Below are positions 8,342 through 17,550 of a stretch of 64,000 bases of DNA, one piece after another. Position 1 is the stretch's first letter, and every line of letters starts with the position of its first letter. Both the position numbers and the translations under genes were made by a program. Source of the stretch: Blastopirellula marina (GTDB lineage: Bacteria; Planctomycetota; Planctomycetia; Pirellulales; Pirellulaceae); NCBI RefSeq assembly GCF_002967765.1, contig NZ_PUHY01000012.1:1-64000 (forward strand), written 5' to 3'. Below the pieces are notes generated by a model. The model was not told the DNA's origin. It was given only the letters and a program-made list of their open reading frames with translations, and did no database searches.

Positions 8342-11300
8342 CTACAACGAGGCCTCCTCGGCAGTGCGATTGTTTAAGAGTAAGCCGATGGCTTCCTCGC
8401 ACAACTCATATTTTTGATTCAACTCTTGAAGCATTAAATCGTACCCGTCGGTCTGCTCTTGGCGTGCCGCGAGTTCGATGTTGGCCGCAACATCGGAAAC
8501 GGCCTGAGCTCCTACGTTTGCGGCCATTCCCTTGAGCGAATGGGCCACTTGGACCACATCCGGAATCCCACCCGAAGCGACGTGTTCCTGCAGCAGCGTA
8601 ATCTCAGATCTTGCTTTGGCGGTAAACTTGTTGAGCACTCGTTGGATCAACGCTTGGTCGCCACCACACCGTTCTTCTAGATCGCTTATCGCAATTTGCT
8701 CGGAAACGATTGCTGGTGCGGCGATGGTTTCGATCTTGACATCTTCCGTTGCTTCAACAGATTCCGTAATGTTTTCGATCTTTTCAGGAATCGCGTTTGA
8801 GCTAGTCGCCGTGATACCAAGTCGGCTTTGATCAAGCTGTTGCAAGATCATCGAAATCAGCTCGACGCGATTCACTGGCTTCATCACGTAACCATCCATG
8901 CCCGCTGCCAAGCAGCGTTCCAGGTCACCCTTCACGGCTTGAGCCGTCAACGCGACGATTGGCAAGCCTTGGAGTTCCGTTGCCGTTTGCTCGGTGAACT
9001 GGCGGATTTTTCGTGTTGCCTCGAAGCCGTCCATTTCGGGCATTTCGCAGTCCATGAGCACCAAGTCAACATTCCTTTTCATGACTTGCTCGACCGCCTC
9101 TCGACCATTTTCCGCTAGGAGGACTTCAAACCCTTCGGCGGTGAGGATCTCGTTAGCCACGATGCGATTGATCTCGTTGTCGTCGACAACCAAGATCTTG
9201 GCGTCCGCATGTCGATGGTCATTGGTGCTGACGACGGCCGTTTCCTTGCGTGGCAACTCAGCAGATCGCCGTCCACCAGAGAGATTAACCAGTACGTCGA
9301 GCAAGCGGGATTGGCGAATTGGCTTCGTCAGGCAACGCATGTCGAGCTGTTTGAGTTCGTCCTGCGAAATGTTTCGATCGTACGACGTCAGCATCAACAA
9401 CTTCGTGTTGGTGTGCTTCTCGTTCTGAGTAATCAAATTCGCCAGCGCGATGCCGTCCATTTCAGGCATGATATGGTCGAGGATAGCCAAGTGGTAAGGT
9501 GACGTGCGATCGTACGCTTCGTCGAGCAGGGCCAGCGCGCGTTCGCCGTTGCTGGCCGTCGTGACTTCGACCCCCCAAAGCTGCAATTGCTCTTTCAAGA
9601 CCTGCAGATTCATATGGTTGTCGTCGACCGCTAAAACACGGAGCCCGGTCACATTCGGAATGACGTCACACTGCGAACGCTCGACGCGTTGCAACGGAAT
9701 ACAGAACGCAAAGGTAGATCCCTTACCCGCTTCGCTCTCGACACTGATCTCGCCCCCCATGAGCTCGACGAGCTGTTTGCAAATCGCCAAACCGAGTCCC
9801 GTTCCGCCGTACTTTCGTGTGGTAGAGGCATCGACTTGCGAGAACGCTTTAAAGAGTCGTTCGATGCGGCTTTGAGGAATCCCGATGCCGGTATCCTCGA
9901 CCGCGAAGCGAACGCAGACTTCGTTATTCCCTTTGCCATTGCACTCTCGCTGATCGATCGAGATGTGCAGATTCACACCCCCATGTTCGGTGAATTTGAC
10001 CGCGTTGGAGAACAAGTTTACCAACACTTGGCGAATCCGTTCGGGATCACCAATGACGGCGTTCGGCACGTTGGGACGAATGCAGCAATTTAGCTCTAAG
10101 CCGCGTTCGCGACCTTGTGGGGCGAACAGTTCGGGGACCGATTCCACCAAGTCGTGCAGGACAAATTCAGAAGATTCAAATTCGATTCCCCCAGCTTCGA
10201 TCTTGGATAGATCGAGAATGTCGTTAATCAAATGCAACAACGTTCCCGCCGAGCTCTTGGCCAGGTCAACAAAGCGGCGCTGACTGGTGTCCAGGTCGGT
10301 ATTGGCCAACAAGTCCAAGAATCCAATCACCCCATTCAGCGGCGTGCGGATCTCGTGACTCATACTGGCCAGAAAGTCACTCTTGGCGCGATTCGCGGCG
10401 TCGGCGGCGTTCTTCTCTTCTTGATAGCGACGAGCCTTACGACGTTCCGTGATATCTTCCACGGTTCCTTCGTAGTAAAGCAGATTCCCTTCCAGATCGC
10501 GGCGAGCCGATGCATTCTCAGAGACCCACATCGTTTCGCCATCAGCGCGACGAATTTCGGACTCGAAGGCGAAGACCAGTCCATGCTCAGTGATGATCTC
10601 GACGAATTCGTCTCGTCGATTCGGATCGACATAAACTTGCTTGCCAACATCTTCAATCGATTCAGACAGGCTCGCCAAGCTGTCGTATCCCAACATGCGT
10701 GCGAGCGCTGGGTTGGCCGTCATGAACTGCCCAGCGGGGGTCGTTTGATAGATGCCTTCCACCGCGTTCTCGAAGATTCCGCGAAAGCGACTTTCGGCCT
10801 CGTTTCGATGCTCCATTTCCGATCTGACTCGTTTTAAAACGCGGTTGTATTCCGCGGCAATCTGCCCGACTTCCGTGTGTGGCTCGATGTGAACTGGTCG
10901 CGAGAAATCCCCTTCCTCGCGATGCTGGGCCATGTTTGTCAGCAGGTCGATAAGCTCCGTGCTGGCTCCATGTTCCGAAATGTTGAGTCCCGCCATTTCA
11001 TGTTCGGCGATGGTCCGGAACGGAAAGACTTTGTTGACCAAATAAATGAATGCGAAACCGCCACCGAATGAGAGCACGCAACACGCTGTCACGCCCTGCA
11101 ATTGAACCAGGAACTGAGACCAGTGGGTCATTCCCTCGCCGAAGTGACGTGTATCGGCGAGAAAGGCCAGCACCAACGTTCCAAAAACCCCCGCACATGC
11201 ATGGGCAGGGAAAGCGCCGATAACGTCGTCGATTTTCAATCGCGGCAGCAGTTCGGTGACCAGGCAACAAATCAAACCGGCCCCGATGCCAATGACGACC

Positions 11301-12160
11301 GCCGCCCAAGGCGCCACGATATGGCAAGACGCCGTGATCCCGACGAGCCCGGCGATCGCTCCATTCATGGTGTGACCGACATCGGGACGTCGATGAATGA
11401 TCCACGACACAATCAGACCGGCCAAGCCACCAAAAGCTCCGGCCAGGTTGGTATTCACAATGATCATGGGAACCTGATCGTTCATCGCGAGGGTGCTTCC
11501 CCCGTTGAATCCGAACCAACCGAACCAAAGTAGAAGCACTCCAAACATAGCCAGAGTGAGGTTGTGTCCATGGATGCCTGCTCGCTCTTTGTCAAAGCGA
11601 CCAAGTCGCGGCCCTAGGACCAGAATCGCAGCCAGCGCGACCCAACCACCAACCGAGTGCACCACCGTGGATCCGGCGAAGTCAATGAAGCCTGATTTCG
11701 CAAGCCAACCGGTAGCCTCGCCAGTGGCTGCTCCGCCCCATGCCCAATGTCCAAAGAGCGGATAAACGAAACCGGAAACAAACAGGGCGATGATGACATA
11801 GCCACGAAAGCGAATTCGCTCGGCAACGGCCCCGGAAATAATGGTTGTGGCAGTTCCACAGAAGACTAGCTGAAAGAGAAAGAATGCCAGAAGCCACGGG
11901 TCGGCCGTCTCATCGAGAAAGAAGCCGGTCGTGCCAAACCAGCCGTGGTAACTCGCTCCGAACATAATCGCGAAGCCAAAAGCCCAGAATACCGCCGAAG
12001 AGATACAGAAGTCGATCAGATTCTTCAGAGCGACATTGAAGCTGTTCTTGGCCCGAACGAGACCACTTTCCAGCAGACAAAAACCACCCTGCATCAACAT
12101 GACCAGAGCAGCGCAGATCAGCATCCAAGCGATATCAAGTTGTGGCAGGGCGGAGGGCAT
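8342..12160 (-). CDS. Ammonium transporter (Amt)-hybrid histidine kinase fusion with PAS, two REC and Hpt domains
   Basis: A 1272-residue membrane sensor. Residues 1-380 are an Amt domain with the periplasmic-gate region FCGTATT, Asp160, and the pore His pair His168 and His320 conserved. A HAMP-like linker (about 385-447) leads to a PAS domain (about 452-575) and a HisKA dimerisation helix with phosphorylatable His602. The ATPase domain follows (about 700-825, DTGIGIP and GGTGLGLAI). Next come receiver 1 (Asp895), receiver 2 (Asp1037) and a C-terminal Hpt domain (His1207 in AHSLKGMA). Amt-kinase sensors are known, for example from anammox planctomycetes, so ammonium sensing is the natural reading. 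The complete in-cis relay ends next to a separate HD-GYP regulator, its likely output. Confidence 0.9.
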   Translation of the reverse strand: MPSALPQLDIAWMLICAALVMLMQGGFCLLESGLVRAKNSFNVALKNLIDFCISSAVFWAFGFAIMFGASYHGWFGTTGFFLDETADPWLLAFFLFQLVFCGTATTIISGAVAERIRFRGYVIIALFVSGFVYPLFGHWAWGGAATGEATGWLAKSGFIDFAGSTVVHSVGGWVALAAILVLGPRLGRFDKERAGIHGHNLTLAMFGVLLLWFGWFGFNGGSTLAMNDQVPMIIVNTNLAGAFGGLAGLIVSWIIHRRPDVGHTMNGAIAGLVGITASCHIVAPWAAVVIGIGAGLICCLVTELLPRLKIDDVIGAFPAHACAGVFGTLVLAFLADTRHFGEGMTHWSQFLVQLQGVTACCVLSFGGGFAFIYLVNKVFPFRTIAEHEMAGLNISEHGASTELIDLLTNMAQHREEGDFSRPVHIEPHTEVGQIAAEYNRVLKRVRSEMEHRNEAESRFRGIFENAVEGIYQTTPAGQFMTANPALARMLGYDSLASLSESIEDVGKQVYVDPNRRDEFVEIITEHGLVFAFESEIRRADGETMWVSENASARRDLEGNLLYYEGTVEDITERRKARRYQEEKNAADAANRAKSDFLASMSHEIRTPLNGVIGFLDLLANTDLDTSQRRFVDLAKSSAGTLLHLINDILDLSKIEAGGIEFESSEFVLHDLVESVPELFAPQGRERGLELNCCIRPNVPNAVIGDPERIRQVLVNLFSNAVKFTEHGGVNLHISIDQRECNGKGNNEVCVRFAVEDTGIGIPQSRIERLFKAFSQVDASTTRKYGGTGLGLAICKQLVELMGGEISVESEAGKGSTFAFCIPLQRVERSQCDVIPNVTGLRVLAVDDNHMNLQVLKEQLQLWGVEVTTASNGERALALLDEAYDRTSPYHLAILDHIMPEMDGIALANLITQNEKHTNTKLLMLTSYDRNISQDELKQLDMRCLTKPIRQSRLLDVLVNLSGGRRSAELPRKETAVVSTNDHRHADAKILVVDDNEINRIVANEILTAEGFEVLLAENGREAVEQVMKRNVDLVLMDCEMPEMDGFEATRKIRQFTEQTATELQGLPIVALTAQAVKGDLERCLAAGMDGYVMKPVNRVELISMILQQLDQSRLGITATSSNAIPEKIENITESVEATEDVKIETIAAPAIVSEQIAISDLEERCGGDQALIQRVLNKFTAKARSEITLLQEHVASGGIPDVVQVAHSLKGMAANVGAQAVSDVAANIELAARQEQTDGYDLMLQELNQKYELCEEAIGLLLNNRTAEEASL

Positions 12161-12655
12161 GGCAATCGTGTTCCCAAGTGCAAGCGCAGTAAACCACCAA
12201 GGCCACTCATTCCGCCAAGTCTAAGTGGCGACCTTTCGGCTACATGACAGCCACCCAAATGGTGGCTTTGTTAGTAATCAGAAAACCCTAGGTCGTAGAT
12301 TCTCTTTCTTGCCGAGACGCAAGAGGATGAGTGAACAATGTTTGATCAACTCACCACAGAGGGATTCCTATCGTATTGATTACGACAGTCGTAACGTGCC
12401 ATTAGGAAGAGGATTGGTCGAAGAGGTAGGGAAGACCGCAAAAGAGAGGGAGTACGGCAACGGCGTTGTTCCGAAAATGCGCAATCAATTTACGTTCTCA
12501 GATTCAGCTTATCGGTCGAGAAAATCGGTAGGGAAACGCAGCCGAATTTGCCCGTTGGAAATGTGAGCCATCGACTTTCGTAGGCGTCGGACCGACAGAA
12601 AAATGTTGAGAGCAGAGCAGGGAGGCCAGGTACCTCCCTGCCGATGCCTCAGTCG
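12161..12655. other. Gene-free spacer, 495 bp
   Basis: No supported gene. A 113-codon open frame on the plus strand (12225-12566) has basic, low-information content and no binding site or known motif. Two hairpins are visible: AGCCACC paired with GGTGGCT at 12249-12267, upstream of the Amt-kinase start, and a perfect 9-bp stem at 12617-12641 just after the lipoprotein gene. The Amt-kinase promoter should lie in 12161-12300, but I see no convincing -35/-10 pair. Confidence 0.5.
12617..12641 (-). terminator. Possible terminator hairpin after the lipoprotein gene
   Basis: A perfect 9-bp GC-rich stem (12617-12625 with 12633-12641) with a 7-base loop lies 15 bases past the lipoprotein stop. The T-run on the minus strand comes only about ten bases later and is modest, so termination is plausible but not certain. 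Confidence 0.4.
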
Positions 12656-13078
12656 CTAGGAGGTTAACTTGAAGTCGATCGTGTTCTCACCTGCTTTGAC
12701 TTCTTCGGTGAGTTCGGACTCGTAGTTGTACTCTTTGGGAAGGGTCTCTTTGGAACTCGTCAGTTCGCCATCGGCATCAAACTTTTGATCTTCCTTGGAA
12801 ATCGTGACCGTGTGCTGACCAACCTTCGCACCTTCGACGTCGACACTGTACATCAGAACATACTTGCCGGATGCGTCCGTTTCACCTGCAGATGGACGAC
12901 CATCATTTGGCTGAAAGGTAACCGTAGCGCCCTCCACCGGACTTCCATCGAGTGTGACGACACCTGTAACGGTGCCAGTATCGGGCCGATCGCCCGTATT
13001 GCCGAAGCAACCCGAAAACAGACCAAGGACTAACAACATGCAAGTCCAATGGTAATTCCGTGGTTTCAGAAGATTCAT
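12656..13078 (-). CDS. Lipoprotein with carboxypeptidase regulatory-like beta-sandwich domain
   Basis: A 140-residue predicted lipoprotein. The N-terminus has a hydrophobic core and the lipobox LFSGC, giving a lipidated Cys near residue 24. The rest has the pattern of a transthyretin/carboxypeptidase-regulatory-like domain (TGTVTGVVTLDG, then a TDASGKY turn and an HTVTISK strand). Such small lipoproteins are abundant in planctomycetes, often beside DUF1559 pseudopilins as here; the pseudopilin gene lies 133 bp upstream in the same orientation. They probably belong to one envelope-associated unit, but the exact function is not known. Confidence 0.75.
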   Translation of the reverse strand: MNLLKPRNYHWTCMLLVLGLFSGCFGNTGDRPDTGTVTGVVTLDGSPVEGATVTFQPNDGRPSAGETDASGKYVLMYSVDVEGAKVGQHTVTISKEDQKFDADGELTSSKETLPKEYNYESELTEEVKAGENTIDFKLTS

Positions 13079-13146
13079 ATAGTTTCCTCATCAAAGAGAG
13101 CGAAATCGAAAATTTTAGATACGCTTTCGACATGAATTTAAGAATC

Positions 13147-13179
13147 AAGGGCGCGAGCATCGGAATGCTCTGCGCCCTT
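13147..13179 (-). terminator. Hairpin between pseudopilin and lipoprotein genes (weak terminator or attenuator)
   Basis: A long GC-rich stem (13147-13160 with 13165-13179, one bulge) has a CGGA loop. On the minus strand it is followed by an A/T-rich but not purely T tail. It may partly terminate transcription after the pseudopilin gene, or act as an intercistronic RNA-processing structure. Confidence 0.4.
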
Positions 13180-13211
13180 GCTCGAATCACGAAATCACAA
13201 TCGGGAAAGGC

Positions 13212-14198
13212 CTACTCAAGACTGACAACCTGACCATCATTCATCAGACCGAAACGTTGGTAGATCCCAAGATTATTCATGTTGAAGTTGCCGTTGACGG
13301 CGTTAACGTTGTCACCAACCGTGGCGTTACTGTTGTTGAACGAGATGTTCTCGCTGATGAACTTCACACTTCCATCACCAAACAAGAACATTGCGCCGCC
13401 AGGGTGAGAACTGCTAAATGCTTCATTGCAACCGTTATTGCCTTTCGGCTTGGTCTTGAAGTTGAGCGGAATGCTAACACGACCGGTGACATAATTGATC
13501 CCGCGAGGACCCGGTCCGCCATCGTTTCGCACACCAGCCCAAACACCGGACGAGCAATCGAAATCACGTTCGCCAACCAGGAACGTATTGCTCGCCCCAT
13601 CGACCATATCCTGGAATCCTGTTTCGCTATTGCGGAAGAGCGGACCGCTGGGACGATCGTCGAGATCCAGCGAAGCGAATGCCCCAACGCCTAGATAGTT
13701 CAGCGTTCCACCAAAGTAGTTCGTCCCAACCGCGGCGGTACCATTGAAGTCGAAAGTTTGGGGAGTGCCTTTGACCGTGTCCTTCGTGCGGTCAGAAGGA
13801 CAGCGATAAGCTTCAATCGCTTGCTGAACGATATCGCGCTGACTGGCGTTGTTCAGCAGATCGACCAAGCGGCGTTTGTTGGGATTCAGCACGTCATGCA
13901 GGGCCGATTGTTCAATTTGTGGCAGAATGAAGACCGGCCAGCCCCACATTTGCGGCCCCGAAGGAGGATTCACGGCCGTCGAACTCCCAATACATCCGGG
14001 TGGGAAGGTCTTGTAGGTATCGTGATAGTTGTGCATCGCGATACCGATTTGTTTTAAATTGTTCGTGCACGACATACGCCGAGCAGCCTCACGAGCCTGT
14101 TGGACCGCAGGCAATAGAAGCGCGATCAAGACACCGATAATGGCAATGACCACGAGCAACTCGACCAGAGTGAAGCCGAGTGGAGAAGACTTTCGCAT
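13212..14198 (-). CDS. DUF1559 family pseudopilin-like protein (H-X9-DG)
   Basis: A 328-residue protein with a type IV prepilin N-terminus: basic leader, GFTLVELLVVIAIIG cleavage/methylation motif (residues 8-22) and a long hydrophobic helix. The body matches the DUF1559 family of planctomycetes, with EAARRMSCTNNLKQIG after the helix. Near the C-terminus is the H-X9-DG motif (His in SSHPGG, nine residues before DG of FGDGSVKF). Proteins of this kind occur in dozens of copies per planctomycete genome; they are processed by a prepilin peptidase and probably form envelope fibres or secretion pseudopili. The gene is monocistronic or co-transcribed with the downstream lipoprotein gene. Confidence 0.88.
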   Translation of the reverse strand: MRKSSPLGFTLVELLVVIAIIGVLIALLLPAVQQAREAARRMSCTNNLKQIGIAMHNYHDTYKTFPPGCIGSSTAVNPPSGPQMWGWPVFILPQIEQSALHDVLNPNKRRLVDLLNNASQRDIVQQAIEAYRCPSDRTKDTVKGTPQTFDFNGTAAVGTNYFGGTLNYLGVGAFASLDLDDRPSGPLFRNSETGFQDMVDGASNTFLVGERDFDCSSGVWAGVRNDGGPGPRGINYVTGRVSIPLNFKTKPKGNNGCNEAFSSSHPGGAMFLFGDGSVKFISENISFNNSNATVGDNVNAVNGNFNMNNLGIYQRFGLMNDGQVVSLE

Positions 14199-14383
14199 GA
14201 CGATACTCCGTACTGCGAGGGATGAGATAGAATAGATTAGATTTTCCCCATATTCTTTTCTTTACCCTCCACCTTACCGGTCAGGTACTTCGCACGCAAC
14301 ATTTCTGCGTCCTAACTATGAAGTTAATACGCATGAAATTCCCGAATCTGGCAAAACAAGCCCAGCTAGGCAAACTGTGCGCC

Positions 14384-15082
14384 TTAGGCAGCAACCGGAA
14401 TTAGCTTGGGTCGTGGAATTTTCACTCCATAAACTCCGCCGCTACTCGCATACAGTTTGCGGAAATCGACTTCCAAGAACTGGTAGAGTCGAGGCGATGG
14501 TTTCTTCATCAGGTATTTGGCTGATAGAACAGCCATATGCTCGTCGTATTCTTTCTGCGACGACGAATGAGCATAGCACCGACCAGGATGCCGACGAATG
14601 TCTCCGTCGAAATCAGGGCTGATGTGCCACAACTCGTGGAAGATGGTGATCATCTTCTCCGAGAAATCCATATTCTGAAACCGTGGCAGATAGAAGCTCA
14701 GAATATAGAGCATCTCGCGGCCATGCTCATCCAATAGCGTCTGCACACCATACTTCCGACCGCGTTTGACCGTGAAACGAGATCCTTGCTCAAATCGCAT
14801 AGGAGTTAGCGTCGCAAAGATGCCATGCGTTGATTCGACCCTGGCCTGGACCATCGCCACCGCGACGCGAGACATATCGATGTGCGATAACTCCGGCATC
14901 CGGTCAACCATGTCGTTGACCAGAACCCTCATCGCATAGGTAAAATCGAAACCGCGTCGTCCAACCGACTGCTGCAAGCGCACCCGCCCAATCGACGGCT
15001 TGGGCACACGAGCCGGCATGCTGACCTTTGGCTTCGCAGAAGAAGCCGACTTTCGACGTTTGGGACGAGATGACCGTGTCAC
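14384..15082 (-). CDS. Putative zinc metallopeptidase (HELWH)
   Basis: A 232-residue protein with a basic, Ser/Pro/Lys-rich N-terminal 40 residues and a core carrying the zincin motif HELWH (in TIFHELWHISPDFDG). A downstream His/Asp-rich stretch (RRHPGRCYAH) could supply the third ligand. It resembles putative SprT-like or phage-type metallopeptidase families, but I cannot assign one firmly. The first possible start is the GTG at 15082, directly after an in-frame stop; no strong binding site is seen. It lies beyond the rplQ terminator, so it is probably transcribed separately. No phage genes surround it. Confidence 0.6.
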   Translation of the reverse strand: MTRSSRPKRRKSASSAKPKVSMPARVPKPSIGRVRLQQSVGRRGFDFTYAMRVLVNDMVDRMPELSHIDMSRVAVAMVQARVESTHGIFATLTPMRFEQGSRFTVKRGRKYGVQTLLDEHGREMLYILSFYLPRFQNMDFSEKMITIFHELWHISPDFDGDIRRHPGRCYAHSSSQKEYDEHMAVLSAKYLMKKPSPRLYQFLEVDFRKLYASSGGVYGVKIPRPKLIPVAA

Positions 15083-15097
15083 TGACTACCCATCCAT

Positions 15098-15132
15098 GAA
15101 AAAACCGCTATACCTTGGGAAGTATAGCGGTT
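15098..15132 (-). terminator. Strong Rho-independent terminator after rplQ
   Basis: An 11-bp perfect stem (15103-15113 with 15122-15132), an 8-base loop and six T residues on the minus strand (15104-15099) lie about 40 bp past the rplQ stop. This marks the end of the long ribosomal protein/RNA polymerase gene run. Confidence 0.92.
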
Positions 15133-15173
15133 CTCTTTATTTTAGGCGACGTGAATCGAAATCAGCCGAAGGA

Positions 15174-15902
15174 CTAACCCTCTTGCTTTTCTTCGCCAGC
15201 GTCTTCTGCTGGAGCTTCTTCCGTCTGGCTTTCGGCGACTTCGGCTTCGGGTGCCGCAGCTGGCGCTGGTGCCTTTTCTTCGTCGCTATCGAACGCTGGA
15301 CGTTCGGCCTCGGTCTTCACGCGGTCGCGTTCGTTACCAACGAATTCCAAAATGGCTTGCATGCCCGCGTCACCCAAGCGTGGCTTGGCCAACTTTAGGA
15401 TACGCGTGTAACCACCATTGCGATCGACGAAGCGCGGAGCGATTTCGTCGAACAAAATTTCGACGGCACGCTGGTTACCAAGCAAAGCAACCGCACGACG
15501 TCGCGCAGCCAAAGCTGGAGCCATCGCAGCGTTCCACTTCTGCCACTCTTCGCTCTTCCGCCAGGTGCGATACTCGTCCGTAGCTGGCTTCGCAGTGGTA
15601 GCGTACTTCTTGGCTTCTTCCAAGTGTGGCAGAGCCGCCTTGGCGATCGTGATGACCTTTTCGACGTAAGGACGCAGTTCCTTCGCCTTCTGCACGGTCG
15701 TAACGATGCGTCCCTTAACCTTCGGCGTGTTGTGGCCGGTCGAAGGCGTATCCGAAGGGAGATAGTCGCTATACAGGTAGTAGCTTTCGTTGACGTCATC
15801 AGGACGTTCGGTCAACAACAAGCTGCTGGCCATGTTGCGAAACAGGGCCTTGCGGTGAGTGGACGAACGTCCGAGTCGTCGGCCTTTTTTAAGGTGTCGC
15901 AT
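15174..15902 (-). CDS. rplQ: Ribosomal protein bL17 with internal insertions and acidic tail
   Basis: Large-subunit ribosomal protein L17. The N-terminus (MRHLKKGRRLGRSSTHRKAL) and the core RNGGYTRILKL near residue 161 are diagnostic. At 242 residues it is twice the usual length (about 120-130). Compared with E. coli there is an insertion at about residues 32-64, a helical Lys/Ala/Trp-rich insertion at about 90-131, and an Ala/Glu-rich acidic tail from about 195. It is the last gene of the alpha cluster, 65 bp after rpoA and just before a strong terminator. The extra segments should protrude from the ribosome surface near the exit-tunnel side where L17 sits. Confidence 0.95.
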   Translation of the reverse strand: MRHLKKGRRLGRSSTHRKALFRNMASSLLLTERPDDVNESYYLYSDYLPSDTPSTGHNTPKVKGRIVTTVQKAKELRPYVEKVITIAKAALPHLEEAKKYATTAKPATDEYRTWRKSEEWQKWNAAMAPALAARRRAVALLGNQRAVEILFDEIAPRFVDRNGGYTRILKLAKPRLGDAGMQAILEFVGNERDRVKTEAERPAFDSDEEKAPAPAAAPEAEVAESQTEEAPAEDAGEEKQEG

Positions 15903-15967
15903 GGTACTTATTCGTGCTTAACGGGTGCCGAAATTGGCAAGTGTCTTGTTGGGAATCCTGGAACGGT

Positions 15968-16963
15968 TTAGTGCATTGGGCTGGCGGCCGGGGGCACACG
16001 CATACCGAGATGCAAGCCGTATTCCTTCAGCTTCTCGCGAACTTCCGTCAGAGTCGTCTCACCGAAGTTCCGAACTTCCATCAGTTGGTCTTCAGTGCGG
16101 CGAACCAGGTCGCGGACCGTGTGGATGTTTTCCGACTCGAGACAGTTGCCTGCACGAACGGAAAGATGCAACTCAGCCAAGCTCATATTGAGCTTCGCTT
16201 CCATCACCGGATCCAACCCGCTGGGGGTCGAACGGCTGGGCATATTGATCGTGGCGCCCAATTCGTTGTATTGCACGAACGGGTTGAGGTGCTTCCGCAA
16301 AATCTTCGCGGCTTCCACCAAGGCCATCTCTGGATGAGCCGAACCATCGGTCCAGATCTCAAGGATCAAGCGATCGTAGTTCGTCTTCTGACCGACACGC
16401 GTTTCTTCAACCGTATAGCGAACGCGGGTCACTGGGCTGAACACGGCGTCGACGGGAATGATCCCAATCTCGTGTTCGGCTGAGCTGTGTTCGGTCGATG
16501 GAACGTAACTGCGACCCGATTCGACGACCATTTCCATCATGAATGGAATTTCGCCAGTGACGGTGCAGATGTGCAGGTCTTTGTTAATGATCTCGACGTC
16601 AGCATCGCATTGGATGTCGGCACCAGTGATCTCGCAGGGGCCCTGCTTTTCGATCGTGATGACCTTCGTCATTTCCGAATGCTTTTTGACGACCACCGAC
16701 TTGATGTTCAAGACGATGTCGGTCATGTCCTCGACAACACCAGGAATGCTGGTGAATTCGTGCTGTGCACCGCGAACCTTGATCTGCGTGACCGCTGCAC
16801 CCTCGAGACTCGAGAGGAGGATACGACGCAGACTGTTTCCGATCGTGGCACCAAAACCACGCTCAAACGGCTCTGCAATGAACTTGCCGTAATTGGAGGA
16901 GAGGGTCTCGGTTTCGCAAGTGACCGCACTCGGCAATTCCAACCCACGCCATCGAATATGCAT
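15968..16963 (-). CDS. rpoA: RNA polymerase alpha subunit
   Basis: The 331-residue alpha subunit dimerises to nucleate core RNA polymerase and contacts UP elements and activators. The N-terminal domain carries [20 protein letters not shown] (about 33-53) and the C-terminal domain (about 255-325) has the two helix-hairpin-helix segments around [21 protein letters not shown]. Its length matches the E. coli protein (329). In E. coli rpsD lies between rpsK and rpoA; here only 84 bp separate rpsK from rpoA, so S4 is encoded elsewhere. Confidence 0.97.
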   Translation of the reverse strand: MHIRWRGLELPSAVTCETETLSSNYGKFIAEPFERGFGATIGNSLRRILLSSLEGAAVTQIKVRGAQHEFTSIPGVVEDMTDIVLNIKSVVVKKHSEMTKVITIEKQGPCEITGADIQCDADVEIINKDLHICTVTGEIPFMMEMVVESGRSYVPSTEHSSAEHEIGIIPVDAVFSPVTRVRYTVEETRVGQKTNYDRLILEIWTDGSAHPEMALVEAAKILRKHLNPFVQYNELGATINMPSRSTPSGLDPVMEAKLNMSLAELHLSVRAGNCLESENIHTVRDLVRRTEDQLMEVRNFGETTLTEVREKLKEYGLHLGMRVPPAASPMH

Positions 16964-17047
16964 AGTTCGCTCCGTTATGTTCCGTGCTGCTATGAGTGTG
17001 TCTTGAGATTCGGCTAATCCGGATCGCCCAAGAGAATGACCGCGATA

Positions 17048-17428
17048 CTAGACGCGACGCTTCTTTGGAGGACGGCAACCGTTATGCGGAATTGGGGTGC
17101 AATCTTCGATCGACTTGACCGTCAGACCAGCGGCGGCCAAAGCGGTGATCGCACTTTCACGACCACTGCCCGGTCCGTTGACCTTCACGTCAACTTCTCG
17201 CAGACCGAACTTCAGAGCCTTTTCAGCAGCTTGTTGAGCCGCACATTGACCGGCGAACGGAGTGCTTTTACGGCTTCCCTTGAAGCCGCAAGTTCCGGAG
17301 CTCGCCCAGCACAGCGTGTCACCCTTGCTATCGGTGATGGTCACCTGGGTGTTGTTGAAGGTTGCCTTGATATGGACAACCCCTTGCTGAACGTTACGTC
17401 GCGTCTTTCGCTTTACGACCTTGGCCAC
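17048..17428 (-). CDS. rpsK: Ribosomal protein uS11
   Basis: Small-subunit platform protein S11, 126 residues. It is recognised by [14 protein letters not shown], by [18 protein letters not shown] and by the C-terminal [11 protein letters not shown]. It follows rpsM by 122 bp and precedes rpoA, with no rpsD between them. Near standard length (129 in E. coli) with no visible anomaly. Confidence 0.96.
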   Translation of the reverse strand: MAKVVKRKTRRNVQQGVVHIKATFNNTQVTITDSKGDTLCWASSGTCGFKGSRKSTPFAGQCAAQQAAEKALKFGLREVDVKVNGPGSGRESAITALAAAGLTVKSIEDCTPIPHNGCRPPKKRRV

Positions 17429-17550
17429 TTAACTATCTCCCACCACAACGGGTGTAGCATTTCGCGGAATGATTTTGATGTGCTTGTTTATGCGTAGTGC
17501 ATCGCGAAACAGGACCGGCGTTGCACTTTCCAGGATTAACAACCCCGAGA

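Noticed and set aside
12161-12260. Sigma-54 promoter ahead of the Amt kinase
   Set aside because: A GG...GC pair resembles the motif, but the spacing is 12 rather than 10, so it does not qualify.
12225-12566. 113-codon plus-strand ORF between the Amt kinase and lipoprotein genes
   Set aside because: Basic, low-information translation, no ribosome binding site and no neighbour in the same direction; treated as chance.
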